Below, in pieces: positions 44,700 through 52,976 of a stretch of DNA of 64,000 nucleotides. The translations under genes were made by a program, and so were the position numbers. Origin of the DNA: DATAZK01 sp963731205 (lineage in GTDB: Bacteria > Actinomycetota > Actinomycetes > Frankiales > Frankiaceae); the NCBI GenBank assembly GCA_963731205.1, contig CAVSUJ010000002.1:1798001-1862000 (forward strand), in the 5' to 3' direction. A model generated the notes under the pieces. The model was given only the letters and a program-made list of their open reading frames with translations. It did no database searches and was not told the DNA's origin. Numbering within the stretch: position 1 is the stretch's first letter; the number at the start of each line of letters is the position of its first letter.

Positions 44700-44919
44700 C
44701 GATGGTCGCAGCTGATCACCATCACGAGCGATGCCATCACGAACAGCGGAAAAGATAAACAACCTTGCAAGCCGAAGAATTCGCGGCGCCCGGGTAAATC
44801 ATGGCAAATCGGACCCCTCGCCCATTGTTTCCGTATCAAATCCGGCTCATCGATATCAGTGCGGCAATTCGGGGTTACCTTGACGCAAGTCAAGAAGTGG
44901 CGAGCTGTTGGGGGCACCA
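44700..44919. promoter_or_regulatory. AT-richer intergenic region with repeats
   Basis: 220 bp, clearly lower GC than its surroundings. Contains direct repeats CCATCACGA at 44719-44727 and 44734-44742 (15-bp period) and a perfect inverted repeat CTTGAC-GCAA-GTCAAG at 44879-44894. No gene seen here; likely a regulatory region for the next genes. Confidence 0.5.
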
Positions 44920-45126
44920 ATGGTCGACGAAGCCCACCAAACGTCGGATCCGGTCAATCCGCACCGGGAGCCGCCGCCCAGCCTCGGCATGGTCGCCCAC
45001 ATCTGGGCCGGCCATCTGGGACCCCTCGAAGCCGTCGAAGCAGCCGGGCCACCGCCGGAGGTCGCGCTCGATGACGGCGCCATCGAGCTGCCGTCCCCGC
45101 GCGCCCCTCGCGTCCAGGTCGACTGA
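44920..45126 (+). CDS. small hypothetical protein upstream of mdh
   Basis: 68 aa, Pro/Glu-rich (REPPPSLGMVAHIWAGHLG, PPPEVALDDGAIELP). High third-position GC supports coding; ATG 44920 with GGGGGC upstream. No family recognised. It ends 33 bp before mdh. Confidence 0.4.
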   Translation: MVDEAHQTSDPVNPHREPPPSLGMVAHIWAGHLGPLEAVEAAGPPPEVALDDGAIELPSPRAPRVQVD

Positions 45127-45147
45127 CCTCCGCTTTCGCCGTTTCGG

Positions 45148-45159
45148 TAGCCTCAGGGC
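45148..45159 (+). promoter_or_regulatory. leaderless-type promoter for mdh
   Basis: TAGCCT (45148-45153), 6 nt, ATG 45160. Confidence 0.6.
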
Positions 45160-46137
45160 ATGGCGAAATCTCCGGTAAAGGTCACGGTCACCGGCGCTGC
45201 CGGCCAGATCGGCTACGCATTGCTCTTCCGCATCGCTGCGGGCCACCTGCTCGGCCCCGATGTGCCGGTGCGCCTGTCGCTGCTGGAGATCGCCCCCGCC
45301 CTGAAGGCCGCCGAGGGCACCGCGATGGAGCTCGACGATTGCGCCTTCCCGCTCATCTCCGGCATCGACATCACCGATGACGCGAAGACCGCGTTCGACG
45401 GCGCCAATGTCGCGCTGCTCGTCGGCGCCCGCCCGCGTACGGCCGGTATGGAGCGCGGCGATCTGCTCTCGGCCAACGGCGGCATCTTCGGCCCGCAGGG
45501 CAAGGCCATCAACGCGGGCGCCGCGTCCGACATCAAGGTGCTCGTCGTCGGTAACCCGGCCAACACCAACGCGCTCATCGCGCAGCAGAACGCCCCCGAC
45601 GTCCCGGCCGACCGCTTCACGGCGATGACCCGGCTCGACCACAACCGGGCGCTGAGCCAGCTCGCCGCAAAGCTCTCGGTCCCGGTCACCGAGATCAAGA
45701 AGATGACCATCTGGGGCAATCACTCCGCCACCCAGTACCCCGACCTCTACACCGCCGAGGTCGGCGGCAAGTCCGCCGCCGAGCAGGTCGACGAGGCCTG
45801 GCTGCGTGACACGTTCATCCCCACCGTCGCCAAGCGCGGCGCCGCGATCATCGAGGCGCGGGGCTCCTCCTCGGCAGCATCGGCGGCCAACGCGGCCCTC
45901 GACCACGTCTTCGACTGGGTGAACGGCACCGAGTGGACCTCGTCCTCGGTGGTGTCCGACGGCTCCTACGGCATCCCCGAAGGGCTCATCTCCTCCTTCC
46001 CCTGCCGGGCTTCGGGCGGCGCGTGGGAGATCATCCAGGGCGTCGACATCAATGACTTCTCCCGCTCGCGCATCGACGCGTCGGTCAAGGAGCTCGACGA
46101 GGAACGGACGGCCGTCCGCGAGCTCGGTCTCATCTGA
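45160..46137 (+). CDS. mdh: malate dehydrogenase
   Basis: 325 aa, cytoplasmic NAD-linked type of actinobacteria. VTGAAGQIGYALLFRIA NAD fold, substrate Arg in GARPRTAGMERGDL, catalytic pair in MTRLDHNRA (Asp) and IWGNHSATQYPD (His). Leaderless ATG. With sucCD and sdhCDAB in the same window, three TCA steps are encoded close together. Confidence 0.97.
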   Translation: MAKSPVKVTVTGAAGQIGYALLFRIAAGHLLGPDVPVRLSLLEIAPALKAAEGTAMELDDCAFPLISGIDITDDAKTAFDGANVALLVGARPRTAGMERGDLLSANGGIFGPQGKAINAGAASDIKVLVVGNPANTNALIAQQNAPDVPADRFTAMTRLDHNRALSQLAAKLSVPVTEIKKMTIWGNHSATQYPDLYTAEVGGKSAAEQVDEAWLRDTFIPTVAKRGAAIIEARGSSSAASAANAALDHVFDWVNGTEWTSSSVVSDGSYGIPEGLISSFPCRASGGAWEIIQGVDINDFSRSRIDASVKELDEERTAVRELGLI

Positions 46138-46138
46138 A

Positions 46139-46163
46139 CCGATCATGCGCCTACCCTGATCGG
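46139..46163. promoter_or_regulatory. inverted repeat over the leader-ORF promoter
   Basis: CCGATC (46139-46144) and GATCGG (46158-46163) flank TACCCT (46152-46157), the -10 box of the leaderless GTG at 46164. It could act as an operator or as a 6-bp mdh terminator stem. Confidence 0.5.
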
Positions 46164-46205
46164 GTGGACGCCTGCCGGCTCCGGCCGAACCGAGCGCGCC
46201 CATGA
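46164..46205 (+). CDS. 13-codon leaderless leader peptide before the CorC gene
   Basis: GTG 46164 follows TACCCT by exactly 6 nt. The peptide reads VDACRLRPNRARP, with 4 Arg and 2 Pro, and its TGA (46203-46205) overlaps the ATG of the transporter gene (ATGA), so ribosomes finishing it can reinitiate. Seen directly; regulatory role is inference. Confidence 0.5.
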   Translation: MDACRLRPNRARP

Positions 46206-47533
46206 GCGTCTGGCTCGACGTCGCTGTCGTCATCGCGCTGGTGCTCGTAGAGGGCCTGTTCGTGGCGGCCGAGCTCGCATTGGTGTCGCTGCGCGAGGGG
46301 CAAGCTCGGGCGCTGGCTGAGCGTAGCCGGCGCGGGCAGAAGGTCGTCAAGCTCGTCACCAACCCGAATCGTTTTCTCGCCGCGGTGCAGCTCGGCGTCA
46401 CGCTGACGGCTTTGCTTTCGAGCGCTTTCGGCGCCGTGACGCTGTCCAAGCACGCGGCGACCGGGCTGCGAGACGCCGGCCTCAGCAAGGGCCTGGCCAA
46501 CGTGCTCGGCTTCCTCGGGGTCACCATCGTCATCACGTTCGTGACGCTGGTGGTCGGCGAGCTGGCCCCGAAACGCCTGGCATTGCAGCGAACCGAGCGC
46601 ATCAGCCTTGCCTTCGCGCCGGCGCTGGACCTCATCGCGCGCGCTTCGCGGCCGGTGATCTGGCTGCTTTCCGCCTGCACCAACGGACTCGTCAAGCTGC
46701 TCGGCGGCGACCCGTCGGCCGGCAAGGAATCCATCTCCGAAGAGGAGCTGCGAGGCCTGGTCGCCGCCCACGAGACGCTCGGGGTGGAGGAGCGCCAGAT
46801 CCTCGACGAGGTCTTCGAGGCGAGTACCCGGCTCGTACGCGAGGTGCTGGTTCCCCGTACGGAAGTGACGTTCCTCGACGCCGGCCAGCAGGTCGGGCGG
46901 GCGTTCGAGGAGACCAGCGAGCTGCCGCACTCGCGCTATCCCGTGGTGCGCGGCTCGGTGGACGACGTGGTCGGTTTCGTGCACATCCGCGATCTCGCGC
47001 TCGCCGGACGGTCCCGGCTCACCGTCGGCCAGCTCGCCCGGCCGGTCACCTTCATCCCGTCGAGCCTGAGCGTGCTGACGGCGCTGTCACAGCTGCGCCG
47101 TGAGGGTCACCACCTGGCGATGGTGGCGGACGAGTACGGCGGCATCGCCGGCATCATCACGCTCGAGGATCTGATCGAGGAACTGCTCGGGGAGATTCGC
47201 GACGAGTACGACCCGGCTGTCGCTGCCACCCGCCTCGTGGTCGGCGGTGACCTCGAGGTCGACGCGCTGCTGAACCTCGACGAGTTCCACGAGGCCACCG
47301 GCATCCGGCTGCCCGACGGCCCCTACGAAACCGCTGCGGGCTACGTGCTGAAGTCGCTGGGACACCTCCCGACGGTCGGCGAGGCGGTCGAACTCGATGG
47401 AGTACGGCTGACCGTTCGAGCGCTGGACGGCCGGCGTATCGAACGCCTCCGGGTCTCGCTCGTCCCCCATCCGCAGGCGGAAGAGGACGAGCCGGCGGAA
47501 GCCGAGAGCGAAGCGTCGGTCGGCAAGGGCTAG
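46202..47533 (+). CDS. CNNM/CBS/CorC_HlyC transporter (hemolysin family)
   Basis: 443 aa membrane protein. CNNM domain ~1-180 with helices WLDVAVVIALVLVEGLFVAA, QLGVTLTALLSSAFGAV, VTIVITFVTLVVGELAPKR; paired CBS domains ~205-330 (VPRTEVTFLDAG, MVADEYGGIAGIITLEDLIEE); CorC_HlyC domain ~345-425. Family members export Mg2+ or other divalent ions. No clear ribosome site at ATG 46202; translation is probably coupled to the overlapping 13-codon ORF. Confidence 0.9.
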   Translation: MSVWLDVAVVIALVLVEGLFVAAELALVSLREGQARALAERSRRGQKVVKLVTNPNRFLAAVQLGVTLTALLSSAFGAVTLSKHAATGLRDAGLSKGLANVLGFLGVTIVITFVTLVVGELAPKRLALQRTERISLAFAPALDLIARASRPVIWLLSACTNGLVKLLGGDPSAGKESISEEELRGLVAAHETLGVEERQILDEVFEASTRLVREVLVPRTEVTFLDAGQQVGRAFEETSELPHSRYPVVRGSVDDVVGFVHIRDLALAGRSRLTVGQLARPVTFIPSSLSVLTALSQLRREGHHLAMVADEYGGIAGIITLEDLIEELLGEIRDEYDPAVAATRLVVGGDLEVDALLNLDEFHEATGIRLPDGPYETAAGYVLKSLGHLPTVGEAVELDGVRLTVRALDGRRIERLRVSLVPHPQAEEDEPAEAESEASVGKG

Positions 47534-47537
47534 AGCG

Positions 47538-48134
47538 TCAGCTCCGGCCGGCGGCACCGGCCAGCGACTTGAGCGCCCGCAGCTGCAGCGAGCGCACTGC
47601 GGCGTCCTGACGGCCCATGGCGACGGCGGTCTCGCGGACCGATCGCTCGCCGAGGAAACGCAGTTCGAGGCATTGACGCTGGGCCGGCGGGAGCGTCTGC
47701 AGAGCGTCGCGCAGGCGCTCGGCTTCGACGAGGTCGATGACGATGTCGTCGGCGCCGCGCTGGTGCGGGGCCACCTGGGCGAAGATCGCCGGGTCCTCGG
47801 CGGCGAGCTCGCGGCGGTTGCGGGCAAGCGACCAGTAGTCGGCTGCGAGGTTGCGGGCGATGACGAGGATCCACGCGACCGGGTCGGTGCCCTGCCAGCG
47901 GAACTGCTGGAGGGAGCGCCATGCCCGCAGGAATGTCTCGTTGACGAGATCGTCGATCTGGCTGCTCGGAACCCGGCCGGTGAGCTGGCGGCGCACCCGG
48001 GGTTCGCAGCGGTGGTAGATCTCGTTGAAGGCTCCGGGCTCGGCGTTCTGCGCGGCGTTAAAGACCTCGCGGAGTGTTGCCGAGGCACTAACGGGCGCGG
48101 CGTCGGAGCTGTCGATCGATGCGGTGGCGGACAT
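47538..48134 (-). CDS. ECF-type RNA polymerase sigma factor
   Basis: 198 aa. Sigma2 region with PSSQIDDLVNETFLRAWRSL and VAWILVIARNLAADYW; sigma4 region LQTLPPAQRQCLELRFLGE and VRETAVAMGRQDAAVRSLQ. No anti-sigma factor adjacent. ATG 48134 lies inside the 3' end of the upstream flavoprotein gene (47-bp overlap) and just after the palindrome AACGATCGTT (48137-48146). Convergent with the CorC gene, 4-bp gap. Confidence 0.85.
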   Translation of the reverse strand: MSATASIDSSDAAPVSASATLREVFNAAQNAEPGAFNEIYHRCEPRVRRQLTGRVPSSQIDDLVNETFLRAWRSLQQFRWQGTDPVAWILVIARNLAADYWSLARNRRELAAEDPAIFAQVAPHQRGADDIVIDLVEAERLRDALQTLPPAQRQCLELRFLGERSVRETAVAMGRQDAAVRSLQLRALKSLAGAAGRS

Positions 48135-49455
48135 AGAACGATCGTTGCTTTTTCCCGTCCCGCAATCGTCCCCCGGTTGGATGAACTTGCGATACGGCCG
48201 TTCGCAGTAAACGGCGTACTCCACCTGCTACACCGAGTGATATCGCCCTCCGCAAGAGCCGCCACATCAGCCGCGGCGGTAGCGTTCCGCGACCGAGCCC
48301 GACCTCGACGAGAGCATCCATCGCGGCTTTGTCGCGGCTGGCGAGAGCGAGGCCGGCGTCGAAGATTTCGGGGGAACGCGAGAGTCGTGAGAGCACTGAC
48401 GTCGTGGCGAGATGCATCCCGAGCTCGCGCCGGAGCGCGCGGCGATACGCGCCGCCGGCGGCTGCTCCGCCGGGGCTCACCGCCGCCTCACCCGCCAGCT
48501 TTCCGGACAGCACCGCGTAGTAAATCCCCTCTCCTGTAAGGGGATTGATGAGCGAAGCAGCATCGCCGACGAGCAACACCCGGCCGTCGGGTTGGCGGGG
48601 GCGAAACGTCGACAGCGGCAGCGGGTGGGCCCGAAGGCTCGGCGGATCGGCGGGCTGTTCGGGCAGGAGAGTGGCGAGTGGACCTTCGAGTGCATTGCGG
48701 CCCGACCCCGAATCCGTCCGCTCCGCCAGGCTCGAGCGCAGCAGTCCGAAGCCGACGTTGGCCCGGCCGGAATGCCCCGGGCCACTGATCGGGAACGACC
48801 AGGCGTAGGCGGGCCAACCTGCCGCGACCATTTCGATGAGTTGCTCCGGTACGCCGTCGGGTCCGGCGACCCCTGACGCGTAACCGCGCATCGCGAGCGC
48901 GATCGTGTCCGGCGGATTGGGCGGCAAGTGCAACAGGCGCCGGAGTGTGGAGTTGGCCCCGTCGGCGGCGATCACGACCCTCGCGATGAGGTCCGGTGCG
49001 AGCTGCACGCCCTCGGCGCTGACGGTCATTGTGCGGATCCGGCGCTGGATCAGCTCGGCGCCGCGCGCGGTCGCTGCCTCGACGAGCCGGGCGTCGAACA
49101 CCTTCCGCGGAATGCAGTACGCCGGCTCCCGCGGCTCGGCCAGCACCTCGCGTCCCAGCGGGCTGCGCAGCCGGAGCCGCCCGACGGGTTCGAAGTCGCG
49201 CGCCGCATCGGGGACCCCGAGTGCTTCGAGCACGTGCAACGCCTGCGGGGCAATTCCGTCGCCACAGGCCTTGTCCCGTGGGAAACTCGCGGCATCGACG
49301 AGCGCCACTCGCGCCTGCGGGTTGGCTTGCAGAGCAGCTAGCGCGGCTGCGCTGCCGGCCGGGCCGGCGCCGACGATGATGAGGTCGTAGCGGGGGCGGC
49401 CGGCAGGAGAGCCGGCCTGCGTACCCTCACCCGGGCGCGGTTCGGAGCGGGGCAC
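48088..49455 (-). CDS. geranylgeranyl reductase family FAD protein (possible menaquinone reductase)
   Basis: 455 aa. FAD Rossmann motif IVGAGPAGSAAALAAL, CGDGIAPQAL, and the second FAD motif LLVGDAASLINPLTGEGI. Family members saturate isoprenoid chains; MenJ acts on menaquinone, a fair guess in actinobacteria. Start uncertain: GTG 49455 preferred, because a perfect TTGACA lies upstream at 49496-49491; ATG 49506 is in frame. Overlaps the sigma gene by 47 bp. Confidence 0.85.
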   Translation of the reverse strand: MPRSEPRPGEGTQAGSPAGRPRYDLIIVGAGPAGSAAALAALQANPQARVALVDAASFPRDKACGDGIAPQALHVLEALGVPDAARDFEPVGRLRLRSPLGREVLAEPREPAYCIPRKVFDARLVEAATARGAELIQRRIRTMTVSAEGVQLAPDLIARVVIAADGANSTLRRLLHLPPNPPDTIALAMRGYASGVAGPDGVPEQLIEMVAAGWPAYAWSFPISGPGHSGRANVGFGLLRSSLAERTDSGSGRNALEGPLATLLPEQPADPPSLRAHPLPLSTFRPRQPDGRVLLVGDAASLINPLTGEGIYYAVLSGKLAGEAAVSPGGAAAGGAYRRALRRELGMHLATTSVLSRLSRSPEIFDAGLALASRDKAAMDALVEVGLGRGTLPPRLMWRLLRRAISLGVAGGVRRLLRTAVSQVHPTGGRLRDGKKQRSFYVRHRIDRQLRRRAR

Positions 49456-49570
49456 TCCTGTCAGTCTGCCAAGACCGGGCTGCGGCCGCCTGTCAAGGCC
49501 TGCCATCGGGCGATCCGTCCGGAGGCGGCCCGGGCTGATGTGGATCGATGAATCTGAGAGGGTGTGAAGC

Positions 49571-50602
49571 GTGATGAGTGCGGCCACGTCCGGCGCGCAG
49601 CAGCGGGTGCTCTCGGGCATCCAGCCGACGGCGGACTCTTTTCACTTCGGGAACTACCTCGGTGCGCTGCGCCAGTGGGTCGCCATGCAGGACGAGTTCG
49701 AGACGTTCTACTTCATCGCCGACCAGCACGCGACGACCGTCGCGTACGACCCGGAGCTGCTACGGCGCCGGGTGCGGGTCGCCGCGGCGCAGCTGCTGGC
49801 GCTCGGGGTTGACCCGGAGCGTTCGACCGTTTTCGTGCAGAGCTCGATCCCGGAGCATTCCCAGCTCACCTGGCTGCTCAGCTGCCTGACCGGCTATGGC
49901 GAGGCCAGCCGCATGACCCAGTTCAAGGACAAGAGCGCCCGCGGCGAGCTGGGCGGCTCCACGGTGGGGTTGTTCACGTATCCGATCCTGCAGGCCGCCG
50001 ACATCCTGCTGTATCAGCCGAAATACGTGCCGGTAGGTGAAGATCAGCGTCAGCATCTGGAGCTCACGCGCAACCTCGCCGAGCGTTTCAACACCCGCTT
50101 CGGCACCCTCTTCACCGTCCCCGAGCCCTACATCCCGAAGGCGACGGCGAAGGTCCTCGACCTCGCCAACCCCGAGAAGCAGATGAGCAAGTCGGCTGCC
50201 TCACCTGCCGGCCTGCTGAACCTGCTCGAGGAACCCGCGAGCCTGCGCAAGAAGGTCCGTAGTGCCGTGACCGACAGCGGGCGGGAGGTGGCGTACGACC
50301 CGGCGCAGAAGCCTGGAGTCACCAACCTGCTCACGATCGGGGGGGCTTTGACGGGAGTCAGTGGAGAGGAGTTCGCCGTGGCTTACGCGGGCCGGGGTTA
50401 CGGGGATCTGAAGAAGGACGTCGCCGAGCTCGTGGTGGATTTCGCCGGCGGGGTGCGCGAGCGCACCGACAAGTGGTTGGCCGGTAGCGACCTCGGTGAC
50501 GTGCTGGCGCAAGGTGGCAAACGAGCTCGGTCGATCGCGGGGCCGCTGCTGGCCGAGGTCTACGAGCGGGTGGGGTTTGCGGTGCCCGGGCCCTCGGCGT
50601 GA
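49571..50602 (+). CDS. trpS: tryptophanyl-tRNA synthetase
   Basis: 343 aa class I synthetase. GIQPTADSFHFGNYLGAL holds the HIGH-type motif (HFGN), then EDQRQHLELTRNLAERF and the KMSKS loop as EKQMSKS. GTG 49571 or ATG 49574, GAGAGG upstream. Its stop overlaps the next start (GTGA). Confidence 0.96.
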   Translation: MMSAATSGAQQRVLSGIQPTADSFHFGNYLGALRQWVAMQDEFETFYFIADQHATTVAYDPELLRRRVRVAAAQLLALGVDPERSTVFVQSSIPEHSQLTWLLSCLTGYGEASRMTQFKDKSARGELGGSTVGLFTYPILQAADILLYQPKYVPVGEDQRQHLELTRNLAERFNTRFGTLFTVPEPYIPKATAKVLDLANPEKQMSKSAASPAGLLNLLEEPASLRKKVRSAVTDSGREVAYDPAQKPGVTNLLTIGGALTGVSGEEFAVAYAGRGYGDLKKDVAELVVDFAGGVRERTDKWLAGSDLGDVLAQGGKRARSIAGPLLAEVYERVGFAVPGPSA

Positions 50603-51156
50603 GCGCCCCCGCGTCCGGCTCCAGCTCCGGTCGCTCGGTCGGCGTCACCATCGAACTGCCCGAGCCCTACGGCAGCGAGCTCGCCGCGTGGCGCGCCCGA
50701 CTCGGCGATCCGTCCGCCGAGAAGATCCCGCCCCACATCACCTTGCTGCCGCCCACCGCCGCCGCCGGCGACGTGCTCACCAAGTTCATCGACCACCTCA
50801 ATGCCGTCGCCGCTGCGCACCAGCCTTTCCGGGTGCGGCTGCGGGGGACCGGCACGTTCCGTCCCGTCTCGCCGGTGGTCTTCGTGGCTGTCGTCGAGGG
50901 TGGTGAGGGCTGCGCCGAGGTGCAGGCCGATGTCCGCTCCGGACCTATCGCTCGCGAGCTGCACTTCCCTTACCACCCGCACGTCACCGTCGCCCACGAC
51001 CTGCCCGAGCCGCAGTTGGACTTCGCGCTGACGGCCTTGGCGGAGTACGAGGCGGAGTTCGTGGCGCAGGGCTTCGCGCTCTTCGAACGCGATCGCGACG
51101 GCTATTGGCATCCGGGCCGCGAATTCCGCTTCGGGCACCCCGCGGGATCGGATTAG
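50599..51156 (+). CDS. 2'-5' RNA ligase family protein (2H phosphoesterase)
   Basis: 185 aa. Two HxT/S motifs, PPHITLLP and YHPHVTVAH, mark the 2H phosphoesterase active site. Acts on cyclic or 2'-5' phosphodiesters in RNA or nucleotides. Coupled to trpS by a GTGA overlap, a pairing common in actinobacteria, suggesting a tRNA-related role (inference). Convergent with the racemase; stop codons overlap. Confidence 0.88.
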   Translation: MSAPASGSSSGRSVGVTIELPEPYGSELAAWRARLGDPSAEKIPPHITLLPPTAAAGDVLTKFIDHLNAVAAAHQPFRVRLRGTGTFRPVSPVVFVAVVEGGEGCAEVQADVRSGPIARELHFPYHPHVTVAHDLPEPQLDFALTALAEYEAEFVAQGFALFERDRDGYWHPGREFRFGHPAGSD

Positions 51157-51857
51157 GCGGTCGGCTCTTCAGCCAGCGCGGCGTCGACCGCTGCCCGCAC
51201 ATGCAACGCGGTGGTCGGGAAGAGCGGAACCGGGCTGTCGTCGGCGGCGATCAGCAGCTCGATCTCTGTACAACCGAGCACGATTCCCTGCGCGCCGGCC
51301 CCGACGAGCCGACCGATGACCTCGCGGTAGATCTGCCGCGACTGCTCACGGATCACACCGAGACACAGCTCGCTGTAGATGATCCGGTGGACCTCGGCGC
51401 GGTCGTCAGCCTCCGGGACCAGCACGGTGAGGCCATGACGCGCGAGCCGCTCGCGGTAGAAAGGCTGCTCCATCGTGTACGCGGTTCCCAGCAGCCCGAC
51501 GGTCGACCGACCAGCTCGTACGACGGCTTGCGCGGTGACGTCACCCAGGTGCAGCAGCGGGATCGTCACAGCAGCCTGCACGTCGTCGGCGACCTTGTGC
51601 ATCGTGTTGGTGCACAGCACGAGCAGTTCGGCGCCGCCCGCCTCTAGCCCCTGTGCGAGAGCCGCCAGCCGGCGCCCCGCCTCGCCCCAGTCACCCCGTT
51701 CTTGCAGCGCCTCGATGTCGGCGAAGTCCACGGACGCGAGCAGGCAGCGCGCCGAGTGGGTGCCGCCGAGCCGCTCGCGTACCAACTCGTTGGCCAGGCG
51801 GTAGTACTCGGCGCTGCTTTCCCAGCTCATCCCGCCGAGCATGCCGATCACCCGCAT
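51153..51857 (-). CDS. aspartate/glutamate racemase family protein
   Basis: 234 aa. Starts MRVIGMLGGMSWESSAEYY; catalytic Cys pair C82 (LCTNTMHK) and C196 (VLGCTEIELL). PLP-independent amino-acid racemase of the YgeA/Asp-racemase branch rather than MurI. Product could be D-Asp or D-Glu. Confidence 0.9.
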   Translation of the reverse strand: MRVIGMLGGMSWESSAEYYRLANELVRERLGGTHSARCLLASVDFADIEALQERGDWGEAGRRLAALAQGLEAGGAELLVLCTNTMHKVADDVQAAVTIPLLHLGDVTAQAVVRAGRSTVGLLGTAYTMEQPFYRERLARHGLTVLVPEADDRAEVHRIIYSELCLGVIREQSRQIYREVIGRLVGAGAQGIVLGCTEIELLIAADDSPVPLFPTTALHVRAAVDAALAEEPTA

Positions 51858-51882
51858 GTGGGCATCATGCTCAGCGGCGAGA

Positions 51883-52224
51883 TCACTGTCGCCACGCGGT
51901 CAGCAACCCCCGATTGATCAGCAGCACCGCGGCCGTCACCACTGCAGCGAGTGGATGGCCGCTGCCCCAGAGGGCGAAGACCGCCAGCACGAAGAACGCG
52001 AACTGGGCGAACATCACAATCGCGAATGGCAGCTGGAATTCGGGCTTGGGCGACAGGAACGCACCCCACAGCAGCGCGGCGACCACCGGCAGCGCGATCG
52101 CCAGCAGCAGGCGCGTCACGTCGTTGCTCCCCATCGTCCAGCCCCAGAACGCGAAGGCCACGAGAGCCACGATCTCGAGCAGGAAGGCCACGGCAAGGTT
52201 GGTTCCCTTGAGCGCGCCGATCAC
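51883..52224 (-). CDS. YrdB/DUF2568-like small membrane protein
   Basis: 113 aa, four helices: LAVAFLLEIVALVAFAFWGW, LLLAIALPVVAALLWGAFLS, LPFAIVMFAQFAFFVLAVFAL and AAVVTAAVLLINRGLL. GTG 52224 with GGAG 7 nt upstream; the open frame continues upstream but is not hydrophobic or family-like. Function unknown. Confidence 0.75.
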   Translation of the reverse strand: MIGALKGTNLAVAFLLEIVALVAFAFWGWTMGSNDVTRLLLAIALPVVAALLWGAFLSPKPEFQLPFAIVMFAQFAFFVLAVFALWGSGHPLAAVVTAAVLLINRGLLTAWRQ

Positions 52225-52372
52225 CGCGGAGCTCCCTTCACTGGATTCTTGCGTCCCTGATGGCGACAACCCGGTCTGGGTGCGAGGGATTTCCGGCTGG
52301 AGGCGCGCTGTTGGCCTCACTCAAAGAAAACGCCGAATCTCCTTGTTCGCCAAGCACTTTTCGGGCAGGCGC

Positions 52373-52403
52373 TAAGTTCTCCGGCAAGCGTCCGTCGGAA
52401 AGG
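52373..52403 (+). promoter_or_regulatory. putative promoter and ribosome site for the TIGR03086 gene
   Basis: TAAGTT (52373-52378) as -10, then GGAAAGG (52397-52403) just before ATG 52407. No good -35 seen. Confidence 0.4.
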
Positions 52404-52406
52404 GTG

Positions 52407-52976
52407 ATGACTGTGGCCGGGTCCGCAGGGCCGGAGACCGCAGAGCGGTATCGCAGAGTGGCAGGGCAGTTCACCGACCGCGTGCGTGCGGTGCCGGTTG
52501 GCGCCTGGGACAACCCGTGTCCGTGCGAGGGCTGGGTGACTCGCGATGTGGTGGGACATCTGGTGGGGTGGATGCCCGACTTCCTCTCGCGGTGGGGTCT
52601 CGAGGTACCGCCGGGGCCTCCCGTCGAGTCCGATCCGGCCGGCGCCTGGATCGTGCTCAGCGATGCGGTCCAGGCCGCACTGGATGATCCGCAGGTCGCC
52701 GCCCGAGAGGCCGAGAGCCCGATGGGGCGCCGCAGCCTGGCCGACATCGTCGGCATGATCGTGCTGGGTGATGTGCTGATCCACACCTGGGACATCTCCC
52801 GCGCCGCCGGCCTGGACGAGACTCTCGACCCCGACGAGGTTCAGCAGATGTCGGGGATGCTGGAGATGAGCGACGAGGCGCTGCGCTCCGGCGGTGAGTT
52901 CGGCCCGCGGGTCGAGGTAGCGGCTGACGCTGATCCGCAGACTCAGCTGATCGCGTTCAGCGGCCGCCGGCCGTAG
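52407..52976 (+). CDS. TIGR03086 family protein (mycothiol-dependent/DinB-like metalloprotein)
   Basis: 189 aa four-helix bundle. Metal-binding His in VVGHLVGWM and in VLIHTWDISRA, as in the mycothiol-dependent maleylpyruvate isomerase N-terminal family; PCPCEGWVTRDVVGH is the family opening. Probably a thiol transferase or isomerase using mycothiol. Its 3' end overlaps the convergent kinase gene by 20 bp. Confidence 0.85.
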   Translation: MTVAGSAGPETAERYRRVAGQFTDRVRAVPVGAWDNPCPCEGWVTRDVVGHLVGWMPDFLSRWGLEVPPGPPVESDPAGAWIVLSDAVQAALDDPQVAAREAESPMGRRSLADIVGMIVLGDVLIHTWDISRAAGLDETLDPDEVQQMSGMLEMSDEALRSGGEFGPRVEVAADADPQTQLIAFSGRRP

